DNA from: Clostridia bacterium
GTDB lineage: Bacteria; Bacillota; Clostridia; Oscillospirales; SIG627
Reading direction: 5' to 3'
DNA length: 64,000 bases
Assembly (NCBI GenBank): GCA_017520825.1
Contig: JAFXEX010000026.1
Coordinates: forward strand, 62,001-126,000
The notes under the pieces were generated by a model. That model made no database searches. It saw only the letters and a list, made by a program, of their open reading frames with translations, and was not told the origin of the DNA. Below, piece after piece: positions 1 through 8,228 of this stretch. The first letter of the stretch is position 1, and the number at the start of each line of letters is the position of its first letter. The position numbers and the translations under genes are program-made.

Positions 1-1056
1 CAGAGATATTTCGGTATTACTACCCCTATTTCTGCCGATACGGCGAAGGAAATCTGGGACAAGGCAAACCACGTGCTTACTACCAAGTTTTCTGCTCAGA
101 CGGCTATCAACGAGTCGAACGTAGAGCTTATAGGCACTACCGACGATCCCTTTGATACTCTTGAATATCACAAGCAGATAAAGGAGGAGGGCAAGCTCAA
201 GACAAGAGTTGTTCCCACCTTCCGTCCCGACAAGGCTTGCGCAATAGAAAGCCCTGATTTCAAGGGATATATGGAAACCAACGGAGTAAAATCCTTTGCA
301 GACCTTAAAGAAAAGCTGGTTGCCCGTCTCGACTATTTCGTAGAGCTGGGAAGCAAAATTTCCGACCACGCTCTCGTGACGGTTCCTTATCTTATCAAGA
401 CAGAGGCAGAGGTTTCTGCAATATTTGATAAGGCTATGTCGGGCGAGGCTCTTTCAGCCGAAGAGGTTGAGGCTTACCGTACCAATATGCTTCTCTTCCT
501 TGGCAGAGAGTATAAGAAGCGTGACGTAGTAATGCAGCTCCATATGAGCGCAATCAGAAACAACAACACCAGAATGTATAAGCTTCTCGGCCCCGACACG
601 GGCTTTGACTCAATCGGTATCTTTTCACTTGCCGAAAAGCTTTCAAGAATTCTTGACGCTCTTGAGGTTGAGGACAATCTTCCTAAAACTATATTGTATT
701 CACTTAACCCCGGTGATAACTATATGCTTGCTACCATGCTGGGCAACTTCCAGGGTGGTGGAATCAAGGGTAAATTGCAGATAGGTACGGCATGGTGGTT
801 CAACGATCACCTTGATGGAATGAGAGAACAGCTCAAGGCTCTTGAGAGCGAGGGCGCACTTGCAGCGTTCGTAGGTATGACTACCGACTCCAGAAGCTTC
901 CTGTCCTATCCCAGACACGAGTATTTCAGAAGAATAGTTTGCCAGAGAATAGGAAGAATAGTAGAGAACGGAGAATTTGACAATAACCGCAAGATGCTTG
1001 ATAAACTGGTTGCCGACGTTTGCTTGCATAACGCCGAAAACTATTTTGGAATGTAA
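1..1056 (+). CDS. uxaC: Glucuronate/uronate isomerase, 5'-truncated by the window
   Basis: The reading frame is open from base 1, so the N-terminus lies outside the window and the GTG at 73 is internal. The visible 351 residues match the C-terminal three quarters of the UxaC family (usually about 465 residues), a metal-dependent TIM-barrel of the amidohydrolase superfamily. It interconverts D-glucuronate/D-fructuronate and D-galacturonate/D-tagaturonate in the cytoplasm. Family-typical stretches are TFRPDKA, a QLHMSAIRNNN segment and TAWWFNDHLDG near the C-terminus. The next gene, 47 bases downstream, is an SDR-type fructuronate reductase, which fits a hexuronate (pectin or glucuronan) catabolic operon. 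The assignment rests on recalled family sequence and is firm. Confidence 0.93.
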   Translation, partial: QRYFGITTPISADTAKEIWDKANHVLTTKFSAQTAINESNVELIGTTDDPFDTLEYHKQIKEEGKLKTRVVPTFRPDKACAIESPDFKGYMETNGVKSFADLKEKLVARLDYFVELGSKISDHALVTVPYLIKTEAEVSAIFDKAMSGEALSAEEVEAYRTNMLLFLGREYKKRDVVMQLHMSAIRNNNTRMYKLLGPDTGFDSIGIFSLAEKLSRILDALEVEDNLPKTILYSLNPGDNYMLATMLGNFQGGGIKGKLQIGTAWWFNDHLDGMREQLKALESEGALAAFVGMTTDSRSFLSYPRHEYFRRIVCQRIGRIVENGEFDNNRKMLDKLVADVCLHNAENYFGM

Positions 1057-1103
1057 GCGCTTTAAGCAGTTATAATAAATAATAAAAAACTCAGGAGACG
1101 AAT

Positions 1104-1961
1104 ATGAAGTTACCATTTAATTTAGATTTAAGCGGAAAAACGGCAGTAGTTACAGGTGGTGGAGGAGTTCTTTGCGCAATGTTTGCAGAGGCGCTGGCGC
1201 AGTGTGGAGCAAAGACTGCTATACTTGACCTTAACGTAGAAGCGGCAAATAAGGCTGCAGAAAAAATCAACGCAAACGGTGGAACGGCTAAGGGCTACGA
1301 GTGTAACGTGCTTAAAAGAGAGAGTGTTGAGGCTGCAAGAGAGCAGATCCTTGCCGATTTCGGAAAATGCGATATTCTTATCAACGGCGCAGGTGGAAAC
1401 AACCCCAGAGGAACTACAACCAAGGAGTATCTTGACCCCGAGGACCTTAAAAACGCAGGAGAAGACGTAAAGACGTTTTTTGACCTTGACCCCGACGGAG
1501 TTGGTTTTGTGTTCAATCTGAATTTCCTTGGTACGCTTATACCCACACAGGTTTTTGCAAAGGATATGGCAGAAAACGGAAAGGGAAATATTATTAACAT
1601 ATCTTCAATGAACGCATTTTGTCCCCTTACTAAAATCCCTGCATATTCGGGCGCAAAGGCTGCAGTTTCCAATTTTACACAGTGGCTGGCAGTTCACTTT
1701 TCAAGAGTGGGCATCAGAGTTAACGCAATAGCTCCCGGCTTCTTTGTAACGGCACAAAACAAAGCGCTTCTGTTCAACGAGGACGGAACGCCCACGCTCA
1801 GAACGGGCAAAATCCTTGCGGCAACTCCTATGGGAAGATTTGGCGAGGCAGAAGAGCTTGTAGGAACACTTTTGTGGCTTGCAAACGACGAGGCTTCGGG
1901 CTTTGTGGACGGAACGGTTATCCCCGTTGACGGTGGCTTTAACGCATATTCGGGCGTTTAA
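1104..1961 (+). CDS. uxuB: SDR-family D-mannonate oxidoreductase (fructuronate reductase)
   Basis: A 285-residue short-chain dehydrogenase. The N-terminal Rossmann fold carries an atypical nucleotide loop (TGGGGVLCA, residues 17-25) and NGAGGN near residue 95. The catalytic Ser is in INISSMNAF and the Tyr-Lys pair is in PAYSGAKAAV; the C-terminus has PVDGGFNAYSG. The long insert between the NAG-type motif and the catalytic Ser (NNPRGTTTKEYLDPEDL) is typical of Bacillus UxuB/YjmF-like SDRs rather than of the unrelated E. coli UxuB. It would reduce D-fructuronate to D-mannonate with NAD(P)H after UxaC. The start has a good Shine-Dalgarno (CAGGAGACGAAT). Function is inferred from family and neighbour; another sugar substrate is possible. 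Confidence 0.78.
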   Translation: MKLPFNLDLSGKTAVVTGGGGVLCAMFAEALAQCGAKTAILDLNVEAANKAAEKINANGGTAKGYECNVLKRESVEAAREQILADFGKCDILINGAGGNNPRGTTTKEYLDPEDLKNAGEDVKTFFDLDPDGVGFVFNLNFLGTLIPTQVFAKDMAENGKGNIINISSMNAFCPLTKIPAYSGAKAAVSNFTQWLAVHFSRVGIRVNAIAPGFFVTAQNKALLFNEDGTPTLRTGKILAATPMGRFGEAEELVGTLLWLANDEASGFVDGTVIPVDGGFNAYSGV

Positions 1962-2016
1962 AAGACTTTTTACGACAGGGCAAAATAATTATTTTTGCAA
2001 ATATTTAAAAAAAGTC

Positions 2017-2044
2017 TTGACATTTGCAAAAAAAGTGTTATACT
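2017..2044 (+). promoter_or_regulatory. Sigma-A promoter of the small peptide gene
   Basis: TTGACA at 2017-2022 and TATACT at 2039-2044 are 16 bases apart. A TG at 2036-2037 makes an extended -10. Transcription would start near 2051, giving a leader of about 55 bases before the ATG at 2107. Confidence 0.75.
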
Positions 2045-2106
2045 ATAATTACTAATCAGTATCTGTATGTATTGACATAAACGATTATAGTTAAGGAGAG
2101 GATATT

Positions 2107-2235
2107 ATGAAGCAGTTAAGCTACGAAACACCCGAATTGGAAATAATCAAATTCGAGGCTGAAGATATTATAACCACAAGTCCTACAATCGAAGGCGACG
2201 ATAACGAATTGCCTGTTTTGCCTCTTTACGAATAA
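2107..2235 (+). CDS. Small acidic peptide of 42 residues, unknown function
   Basis: The frame runs from ATG at 2107 to TAA at 2233-2235, with a strong ribosome binding site (TAAGGAGAGG) 6 bases upstream. The peptide begins MKQLSYETPELEIIKFEAED, followed by IITTS and an acidic, proline-containing tail ending in PLYE. This YxxPxLExIxFExEDIITTS pattern recalls a group of small hypothetical peptides that I remember from Clostridia and Bacteroidetes genomes; their function is unknown to me. It has no signal peptide, membrane segment or cysteine. It is a free-standing transcription unit, with an extended -10 promoter upstream and an intrinsic terminator directly downstream. A ribosomally made, modified peptide precursor is one possibility, but no maturation enzyme or exporter lies nearby. 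Confidence 0.72.
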   Translation: MKQLSYETPELEIIKFEAEDIITTSPTIEGDDNELPVLPLYE

Positions 2236-2255
2236 AGAATGATTTAATCATGACT

Positions 2256-2296
2256 TACAAGACCCAATGAAATAGGTGGGTCTTGTAGTGTTTTAT
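2256..2296 (+). terminator. Intrinsic terminator of the small peptide gene
   Basis: An 11-bp perfect stem (2256-2266 with 2277-2287) has a 10-base loop and is followed by a TTTTATATTT run. It starts 21 bases after the peptide stop codon. Confidence 0.85.
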
Positions 2297-2340
2297 ATTT
2301 ATTAAAAGGCGAAAAAGAAAGAATTACCACTGTAATGCAT

Positions 2341-2380
2341 AAAAAAAGACTGTAAAAGCGAAGGCTTTTACAGTCTTTTT
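2341..2380 (-). terminator. Terminator of the iscR-to-DUF4832 operon (bidirectional)
   Basis: A 16-bp perfect stem (2344-2359 with 2364-2379) with a GAAG loop is flanked by A and T runs on both sides. It ends the minus-strand operon 17 bases after its last stop codon and can also stop plus-strand read-through. Confidence 0.88.
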
Positions 2381-2395
2381 GTCTTTGCGATACTG

Positions 2396-3706
2396 TTATT
2401 TTATTTCTATATTACCCAATTCATAATATTTTCCGTCACGGATAGCGTCTGTGGCAAGGTATACGGTTTTTCCTTCCCATATTACACCTACCTGAAGGGA
2501 GTAATTTCCTGTCTTAACGCCGTTAAGATCGATGGCGTACTCGTTGTCATATTCACCGGGGAGCCACTTCAACAGGTCCTCTTTGGTGTCAAACTCGTAT
2601 TCGTTTTCAGCGTTTTTAAGCTTGAGCTTTAAGGCAACCTTGTCGTAAATGGGCGCAACGCCAATATTTGCCATATGAAGCTTAACGCTCAGCTTTTCGC
2701 TTGCAACGTCGGGATATTCCACAGATCTTATGGTGTAGTGATATCCCATTCTTGCGTTCCATTCGTCCGTCTTTTCCTTCCACTCAAAGGGAATGGGTAT
2801 GCTCTTTGCATTAAAGGTACTTGCGTGCCACTTCAGAGATAGCTCAATTCGCTCGTCAAAGTCCCAGCCTTTTCTTTGCCATTCGCCAAGCCACCAATAA
2901 GACTCAAAGGAAACCGGGGAGTCCTTCCACACGTCCTTTACCTTTTCTATATTGGCGGGGTAATATTCGTTTATGTGATGAGGCTCACCGTAGCCGTCGC
3001 CTCTTACGCCTACTTTTCTGTATTCTCTCGCCTTGTGAAGAAGCATGGGACGTGCCTGCTGACCCATAAGGTGGGTGGTAGGAAAGGCGTCTATGTAGGC
3101 CTTGGTCATTTCCCAGATTACCTCGTCCCCGAAAAGCTCCAGCTTGTAGCCCTCTCCCCATGCGCCGGGAATTGATATATCCACGAAAGCAAGTCTTGGG
3201 TCAGAATCAAAGCGCTCGCCTAATTTTTTTACTGCTTTACAGAAAAGCTCAATAAACAAATGGTCCGTGGGTGAATCCTTAACTCTCTTGCCTGCAGGAC
3301 GCTCGGGGCAGGGAATAAGCTTTTTCAACCAATCGGGCACGTCGTCCTCTTCTCTTGTGGAATGGGCGATAAGTCGGAAGCACACCGTCTGTCCGCACTC
3401 GTCGGCACGACGAAGGAAATCCTCAATAAAGTCGTAGTTGTAAACACCTTGCTCGGGCTCAAATTCCTTCCACAAGGAACGGATATATGCTACCGATGCA
3501 TCGGGGTAATAGCCCTCTGCTCTGCCGTTTTGAGGTACGTAATCGGGAACGGGATAGCATTCCACGTTTTCCGTTTCGCACATTTTATTTTCGGGCTTTA
3601 CAACGATGTCCGAATATAGCTCCTCTCCGTTGAAATGCTGAAAGCTCATTATTCCAACGTTGGGGTTAATTTTTTCTTCTCGCTTGTAATTGAAGGTTTT
3701 AATCAT
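2396..3706 (-). CDS. DUF4832-type protein with glycoside-hydrolase-like barrel
   Basis: A 436-residue protein without a signal peptide. Residues about 70-300 look like a (beta/alpha)8 hydrolase: the segment with FEPEQGVYNYDFIEDFL resembles the first strands of GH42/GH5-like beta-galactosidases, and GAWGEGY and FESYWWLGEW could hold acidic active-site residues. Residues about 320-436 resemble the beta-sandwich DUF4832 domain (VKLHMANIGVAP). A role in processing a carbohydrate in the cytoplasm is inference. It lies 26 bases downstream of polA and shares its terminator, an odd neighbour for DNA repair genes. ATG at 3706 follows a good ribosome binding site (AAGGAGAAAGAAAT). I cannot name a substrate. 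Confidence 0.72.
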   Translation of the reverse strand: MIKTFNYKREEKINPNVGIMSFQHFNGEELYSDIVVKPENKMCETENVECYPVPDYVPQNGRAEGYYPDASVAYIRSLWKEFEPEQGVYNYDFIEDFLRRADECGQTVCFRLIAHSTREEDDVPDWLKKLIPCPERPAGKRVKDSPTDHLFIELFCKAVKKLGERFDSDPRLAFVDISIPGAWGEGYKLELFGDEVIWEMTKAYIDAFPTTHLMGQQARPMLLHKAREYRKVGVRGDGYGEPHHINEYYPANIEKVKDVWKDSPVSFESYWWLGEWQRKGWDFDERIELSLKWHASTFNAKSIPIPFEWKEKTDEWNARMGYHYTIRSVEYPDVASEKLSVKLHMANIGVAPIYDKVALKLKLKNAENEYEFDTKEDLLKWLPGEYDNEYAIDLNGVKTGNYSLQVGVIWEGKTVYLATDAIRDGKYYELGNIEIK

Positions 3707-3732
3707 ATTTCTTTCTCCTTTTTATATATGAT

Positions 3733-6300
3733 TTATTTTTTTGCATCTAACCAGGTTTTTCCCACTCCCACGTCAACCGACAGTCTGACCGACATATCGG
3801 CAACGCTTTCCATCTCCTCCTTCAAGAGCCTTGAAACGTATTCAGCCTCTTTTTCGGGGGCTTCGATAATCAGCTCGTCGTGTACCTGCAGGGTAAGTCG
3901 GCTTTCAAGCCCCTCGTCCTTCAGACGACGGTCCGTTTTAACCATAGCAAGCTTTATAAGGTCGGCTGCAGTTCCCTGTATGGGAGAGTTTTTTGCCACT
4001 CTTTCACCGAAGGCACGAAGCTGCTTGTTGGTTACCGAAAGCTCGGGAATGTAGCGCTTTCTGCCCCAAAGGGTTGTGACGAAGCCCTTTTCGTTGGCGT
4101 GGGCTACCGTTGCGTCAAGATACTCACGCACCTTGGGATAAGTGTTAAAATAGCCCGTTATATATTCCTTTGCCTGCTTCATGGAAACGTGAAGGTCGCC
4201 TGCCAGAGAAAACTCGCCTATTCCGTAAACAATACCGAAGTTTACGGCCTTTGCACGGCTTCTCAGCTCGGGGGTTACCTCTTCAAGACCCACACCGAAC
4301 ACCTGTGAAGCCGTTGCTGAATGTATATCGGCTTCGGAATTGAACGCCTTTATAAGATTTTCGTCATCCGACATATGCGCAAGCACTCTCAATTCTATCT
4401 GGGAGTAATCTGCATCTATCAGCACCTTGCCCTCGTCTGCAACGAAATAGCGTCTCAGTCTGCTTCCTTGCTCGGTACGGACGGGAATGTTCTGTAAATT
4501 GGGCTCGGCAGACGAAAGACGGCCGGTCTGCGTCTGCTTCTGGTTGAAGCTGGTTCTTATTCTGCCGTCGTCGGGAGTTACCTTTAAAAGTCCCTCTATA
4601 TAAGTTCCGTAAAGCTTGGAAAGGTGTCTGTATTCAAGTATAAAATCAATAATAGGTGAGTGAAAACGAAGCTTTTCAAGTGTTTCCGCATCGGTAGCGT
4701 AGCCCGTTTTGTTTTTCTTGATAACGGGGAGAGCCAGCTTTTCATAAAGCACGTGTCCCAACTGCTTGGGAGAGTTTATATTGAAATGCTCGCCACTTAT
4801 CGACCAGATGCTTTCCTCTGCCTTTTCCATCTGTTCTTTTAAAACTACGCCGTATTCCTCAATTCCCTTTTTGTCAACGGCAAAGCCTCTCATTTCCATA
4901 CCAGCAAGGACCTTTGAAAGAGGAAGCTCAATTTCGTAATAAAGGTAGCTTAAGCCCTCCTCCTCGATTTTTTTGGAAAGCTCCTGGTAAAGCGGCGCAA
5001 TAAGGGGCGCTCGGCACTCAGGAGAGCCTTCGGCTGATGGAGAAACGCTCTTTGACAGATAGCTCATAACGATTCTTGCAAAATCTCCTCGGCTATCGGG
5101 ATTGTCAACGTAGGAGGCAAGCTGTATATCGAAAGCCACGAGATCTTCGTCAAGCTCCTCAAAAAGCTCGCCCGTTTTCAGCCAGAATGCCTTTGAATCA
5201 AAAAGGCAAAGCTGTCTGCCACGCAAAGCCTTAATCAAGGTCTTGCTGACGGGGCAGGAGTATATCTCGCCCTGATGGGCGTAATAAAAATTATTATCTA
5301 TAAGGTCAAGAGGTACTTTTCCACAAGGCAGAAGAGCGATAAATTCGTCCTCGCTTAAAGCCCTGATTTCCGAGACCTCCTCTTCTATCATATCGAAGCT
5401 CATCTGATCGCCGTCGACTACCGTCTTTTCTACGGGCGCCGTTCGGTCAAGACCGAAGCGCGACATCATTTTCGTAAATTCAAGCTTTACGAAAAGCTCT
5501 CGCAGAGCGTTGCTGTCCTGCTCTGTCAGCTCAAGCTCCTGAGGTGAGGGCAGTCCTTCTACGGTCAGGCAAATTTCAGCAAGCTTTTTTGATAAGAAGG
5601 CAGACTCTCTGCCGTTTAAAAGCTTGTTTTTTACGCCGTCGGATACCTTCAGCTCTCCACGGTCCAGCTTTTCGTAAATGCCTTCAAGACTGTCGGCTTC
5701 AAGAATAAGCTTTATTGCAGTTTTTTCACCTATTCCGGCAACGCCCGGAATGTTGTCCGAGCTATCTCCGGCAAGGGCTTTGACGTCAATTAGCTTTTTC
5801 GGGGGAAGAGAATACTTTTCCTCTATTTCCTTGGGGGTATAAATTACGTCCTCGCCCGTTGACGCCAGAATGACGGTGGTTTTATCCGAAACCAGCTGAA
5901 AGGAGTCACGGTCTCCCGTTACAACGAAGCTTTCTCCCTCAAAGCTGTTTGACAGAGTACCAAGTATATCGTCGGCTTCATAGCCCTCCAAGGACACCGT
6001 TTTAATACCAAGAAGAGCCGTTGCCTCTTTAATCAAAGGGATTTGTGATATCAGCTCGTCAGGGGCAGCGTGTCTGCCTGCCTTATATTCACTGAACAGT
6101 TTATGTCTGAAGGTGGGCGCTTTAAGGTCAAAGGCTACGGCAACGTAATCGGGCTTTATGGCATCAAGATGCTTTTTCAGTATATTCAGATAGCCGTATA
6201 CGGCATTGGTGTGTATACCCGTTCTTGTTACCAGGGGTCTCACGCCGTAAAAGGCCCTGTTCATTATACTGTTTCCGTCAACGATAAGCAGCTTTTTCAT
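3733..6300 (-). CDS. polA: DNA polymerase I
   Basis: An 855-residue family A polymerase for repair and Okazaki fragment maturation. The N-terminal 5'-3' exonuclease/flap domain covers about residues 1-260 (DGNSIMNRAFYG, VTGDRDSFQL, GVAGIGEKTA helix-hairpin-helix). The middle section, about 290-440, has the position of a 3'-5' exonuclease, but I see no FDTET-like metal-binding motif, so proofreading is probably absent, as in Bacillus and Thermus enzymes. The polymerase domain has motif A (DADYSQIELR), motif B (RSRAKAVNFGIVYG) and motif C (QVHDELI). The start ATG overlaps the last four bases of nth, suggesting translational coupling. Confidence 0.98.
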   Translation of the reverse strand: MKKLLIVDGNSIMNRAFYGVRPLVTRTGIHTNAVYGYLNILKKHLDAIKPDYVAVAFDLKAPTFRHKLFSEYKAGRHAAPDELISQIPLIKEATALLGIKTVSLEGYEADDILGTLSNSFEGESFVVTGDRDSFQLVSDKTTVILASTGEDVIYTPKEIEEKYSLPPKKLIDVKALAGDSSDNIPGVAGIGEKTAIKLILEADSLEGIYEKLDRGELKVSDGVKNKLLNGRESAFLSKKLAEICLTVEGLPSPQELELTEQDSNALRELFVKLEFTKMMSRFGLDRTAPVEKTVVDGDQMSFDMIEEEVSEIRALSEDEFIALLPCGKVPLDLIDNNFYYAHQGEIYSCPVSKTLIKALRGRQLCLFDSKAFWLKTGELFEELDEDLVAFDIQLASYVDNPDSRGDFARIVMSYLSKSVSPSAEGSPECRAPLIAPLYQELSKKIEEEGLSYLYYEIELPLSKVLAGMEMRGFAVDKKGIEEYGVVLKEQMEKAEESIWSISGEHFNINSPKQLGHVLYEKLALPVIKKNKTGYATDAETLEKLRFHSPIIDFILEYRHLSKLYGTYIEGLLKVTPDDGRIRTSFNQKQTQTGRLSSAEPNLQNIPVRTEQGSRLRRYFVADEGKVLIDADYSQIELRVLAHMSDDENLIKAFNSEADIHSATASQVFGVGLEEVTPELRSRAKAVNFGIVYGIGEFSLAGDLHVSMKQAKEYITGYFNTYPKVREYLDATVAHANEKGFVTTLWGRKRYIPELSVTNKQLRAFGERVAKNSPIQGTAADLIKLAMVKTDRRLKDEGLESRLTLQVHDELIIEAPEKEAEYVSRLLKEEMESVADMSVRLSVDVGVGKTWLDAKK

Positions 6301-7004
6301 TTTTTCTCCTTTGCTTCACACCTGCTTTGCAGGGGACACAGGTCGCATTTCGGGTTTGGTGCCTTGCACCACTCCCGTCCGAACAATACTATTCTGTGGC
6401 AGAAATCCGATTGCTCCTCAGAGGGAACCAGCCTTGACAGCTCTCTTTCGCAGACAACGGGGTCTGCTCTTGATATAAGTCCCAGCTTATGAGTAATTCT
6501 GATGCAATGGGTGTCGGGCACTATTCTCGGTTGACCGAAAACGTCGCCAAGCATAAGATTTGCTATCTTCATACCTACGCCCGAAAGCCTTATAAGCTGG
6601 TCGTAGGTGTCCGGTACCTGCCCGTTATGTAATTCGGTTATTTGTCGGGACATTTCAATAATACTTTCAGCCTTCGTTCTGAAAAGGCCACAGGGACGGA
6701 TAATGTCCTCAACCTCCCTCTGCTCAGCCTTCGCCAGATGGTACACCGTGGGATAGCGCTCAAACAGAGGCTTTGATACCTCGTTTACTCTCTTGTCCGT
6801 GCATTGGGCTGACAGTCTTGCCATAACTATAAGTCGGTAAGGGTCACCCTGATATTCAAGAGCGCAAAGGGCATCGGGATAGAGCTTTTTTAAAAGCTCT
6901 GATATTATTTTTACTCTTTCGCTTTTTTTACCCTTTATTGCAGGGCATTTTTCTGTTTTTGGCAAAGCTTTATATTTCTCCTTACTACTGCTTCTCCACG
7001 CCAC
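6297..7004 (-). CDS. nth: Endonuclease III, Fe-S DNA glycosylase
   Basis: It removes oxidised pyrimidines and cuts the abasic site (base excision repair). The helix-hairpin-helix LSGVGMKIANL holds the catalytic Lys146, VPDTH holds Asp164, and the [4Fe-4S] ligands are Cys213, Cys220, Cys223 and Cys229 (C-x6-C-x2-C-x5-C). The ATG at 7004 gives 235 residues and a 70-base overlap with queG. The conserved fold seems to begin only near residue 25 (KGKKSERVKII), where no ATG, GTG or TTG exists in frame. So either the long overlap is real or an unusual start is used. Its Fe-S cluster probably comes from the NifS/NifU pair of the same operon. Confidence 0.93.
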   Translation of the reverse strand: MAWRSSSKEKYKALPKTEKCPAIKGKKSERVKIISELLKKLYPDALCALEYQGDPYRLIVMARLSAQCTDKRVNEVSKPLFERYPTVYHLAKAEQREVEDIIRPCGLFRTKAESIIEMSRQITELHNGQVPDTYDQLIRLSGVGMKIANLMLGDVFGQPRIVPDTHCIRITHKLGLISRADPVVCERELSRLVPSEEQSDFCHRIVLFGREWCKAPNPKCDLCPLQSRCEAKEKK

Positions 7005-7759
7005 GCATAAGCACGGCGCTCAAAAGAGCCCTTTTCTATCATTGAGTCAAGCAGTTCTTCGGTAAGATAGGGCGTTCTGTTCTGCCTGAAAAACTCTATT
7101 TCGGTTTCCTCGGCATTTTTGTTCATAGGGCATACCTGCTGACAGATATCGCAGCCCCATACTGATTCGGAACGGATTATCGTATCCTGGTCGCCCTCAT
7201 CAAGCCGTTTCTTTTGATTTATAAAGGAAATGCATCGGCTTTTGTCGCATATTGCATCTACGGGACACGCTTTTTGACAGGCACCACAGTCAAGACAAAG
7301 GGCTTTCGTCTCTTTTCTTTCTATTCCCTCGAAAATGGGGTGGGACGGAGGCACGCTGAAAAACAACTCGCCAACAAAGGCATAAGTGCCGTAACGCCCG
7401 TTTATAATAAGTCCGTTTCTTCCAAAGGAGCCAAGTCCTGCCTTTACGGCGCATTCTACCTCGTTAATGGGAGAGGTATCGCAGGCTGAAATAAGGTCGC
7501 CGAAGTGTGACTTCAGCCGTTGGGACAGCTCCTTGAAGTAGTAATGATAGTCCTCTGCGTGAGCGTAGACCGAAATATTTGACCTTTCCTCGCACTTAAC
7601 CAGATAGGGAATGAGAAAGGGCACTACGGTGTTACACTCCCTGCCTCCAAAGGTTCTCTCTGCCCGACGGGGGTCGGTTACCGTCACCTCGGAAAAGGGA
7701 AGAATGGAATACTCGTATATTTTTTCGGCGTGGAAAAAATCCTTTAATCGCGTAAGCAC
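6935..7759 (-). CDS. queG: Epoxyqueuosine reductase, DUF1730/4Fe-4S type
   Basis: It catalyses the last step of queuosine synthesis in tRNA, reducing epoxyqueuosine with cobalamin and two [4Fe-4S] clusters. The two cluster motifs are CLDCGACQKACPVDAI and CDICQQVCPMNK. The segment VECAVKAGLGSFGRNGLI is typical of the DUF1730 domain. I place the start at GTG 7759, one base past the nifU stop. The frame is open further, to an ATG at 7861, but that extension overlaps nifU by 98 bases and its 34 residues look like a shifted nifU reading. With the GTG start the protein is 274 residues, near the shorter Clostridial forms. The start is inferred. Confidence 0.88.
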   Translation of the reverse strand: MLTRLKDFFHAEKIYEYSILPFSEVTVTDPRRAERTFGGRECNTVVPFLIPYLVKCEERSNISVYAHAEDYHYYFKELSQRLKSHFGDLISACDTSPINEVECAVKAGLGSFGRNGLIINGRYGTYAFVGELFFSVPPSHPIFEGIERKETKALCLDCGACQKACPVDAICDKSRCISFINQKKRLDEGDQDTIIRSESVWGCDICQQVCPMNKNAEETEIEFFRQNRTPYLTEELLDSMIEKGSFERRAYAWRGEAVVRRNIKLCQKQKNALQ

Positions 7760-7763
7760 GGCT

Positions 7764-8207
7764 TTATTCTTCGACGTCCTGATGCTTTCCGCAATGACAA
7801 CAGTCGCCGTCGCAGAATTTTGTCTTATCGTACTCGATGCCGTTCTTGTCGTAATAGTCACGCACGGCAGCCTTTACGGCTTCCTCTGCAAGCACCGAGC
7901 AATGAATTTTGTGAGAGGGAAGTCCGTCAAGAGCCTCTACGACTGCTTTGTTGGAAAGCTCAAGGGCGTCGTCAATGCTCTTCCCCTTTATCATTTCGGT
8001 TGCCATAGAGCTTGAGGCAATGGCAGAGCCACAGCCAAAGGTCTTGAATTTAACGTCAACTATAATATTATTTTCAATTTTGAGATATATTTTCATTATG
8101 TCGCCACATTTAACGTTGCCAACCTCTCCAACGCCGTCGGCGTTTTCAATTTCTCCAACGTTTCTGGGGTTTTTAAAATGGTCCATTACTTTTTCGCTGT
8201 ATAACAT
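7764..8207 (-). CDS. nifU: Iron-sulfur cluster scaffold, IscU/NifU type
   Basis: A 147-residue Fe-S assembly scaffold. The three ligand cysteines are in place: Cys34 (VKCGD, with Asp36 that usually labilises the cluster), Cys59 (FGCGSA) and Cys103 (IHCSVL). It receives sulfur from the NifS homologue encoded 21 bases upstream and passes clusters to clients. After the usual IscU end (about residue 125) there is an extra cysteine-rich tail, CDGDCCHCG (residues 132-140), which is not part of classical IscU and could bind a metal. The start ATG at 8207 is preceded by AAGGAGAAATCAA. Confidence 0.95.
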   Translation of the reverse strand: MLYSEKVMDHFKNPRNVGEIENADGVGEVGNVKCGDIMKIYLKIENNIIVDVKFKTFGCGSAIASSSMATEMIKGKSIDDALELSNKAVVEALDGLPSHKIHCSVLAEEAVKAAVRDYYDKNGIEYDKTKFCDGDCCHCGKHQDVEE

Positions 8208-8228
8208 TTGATTTCTCCTTGTAATTTT

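Noticed and set aside
7760..7861. An N-terminal extension of queG up to ATG 7861
   Set aside because: It lies almost wholly inside nifU in another frame, has no homology to QueG, and would give a 98-base overlap.
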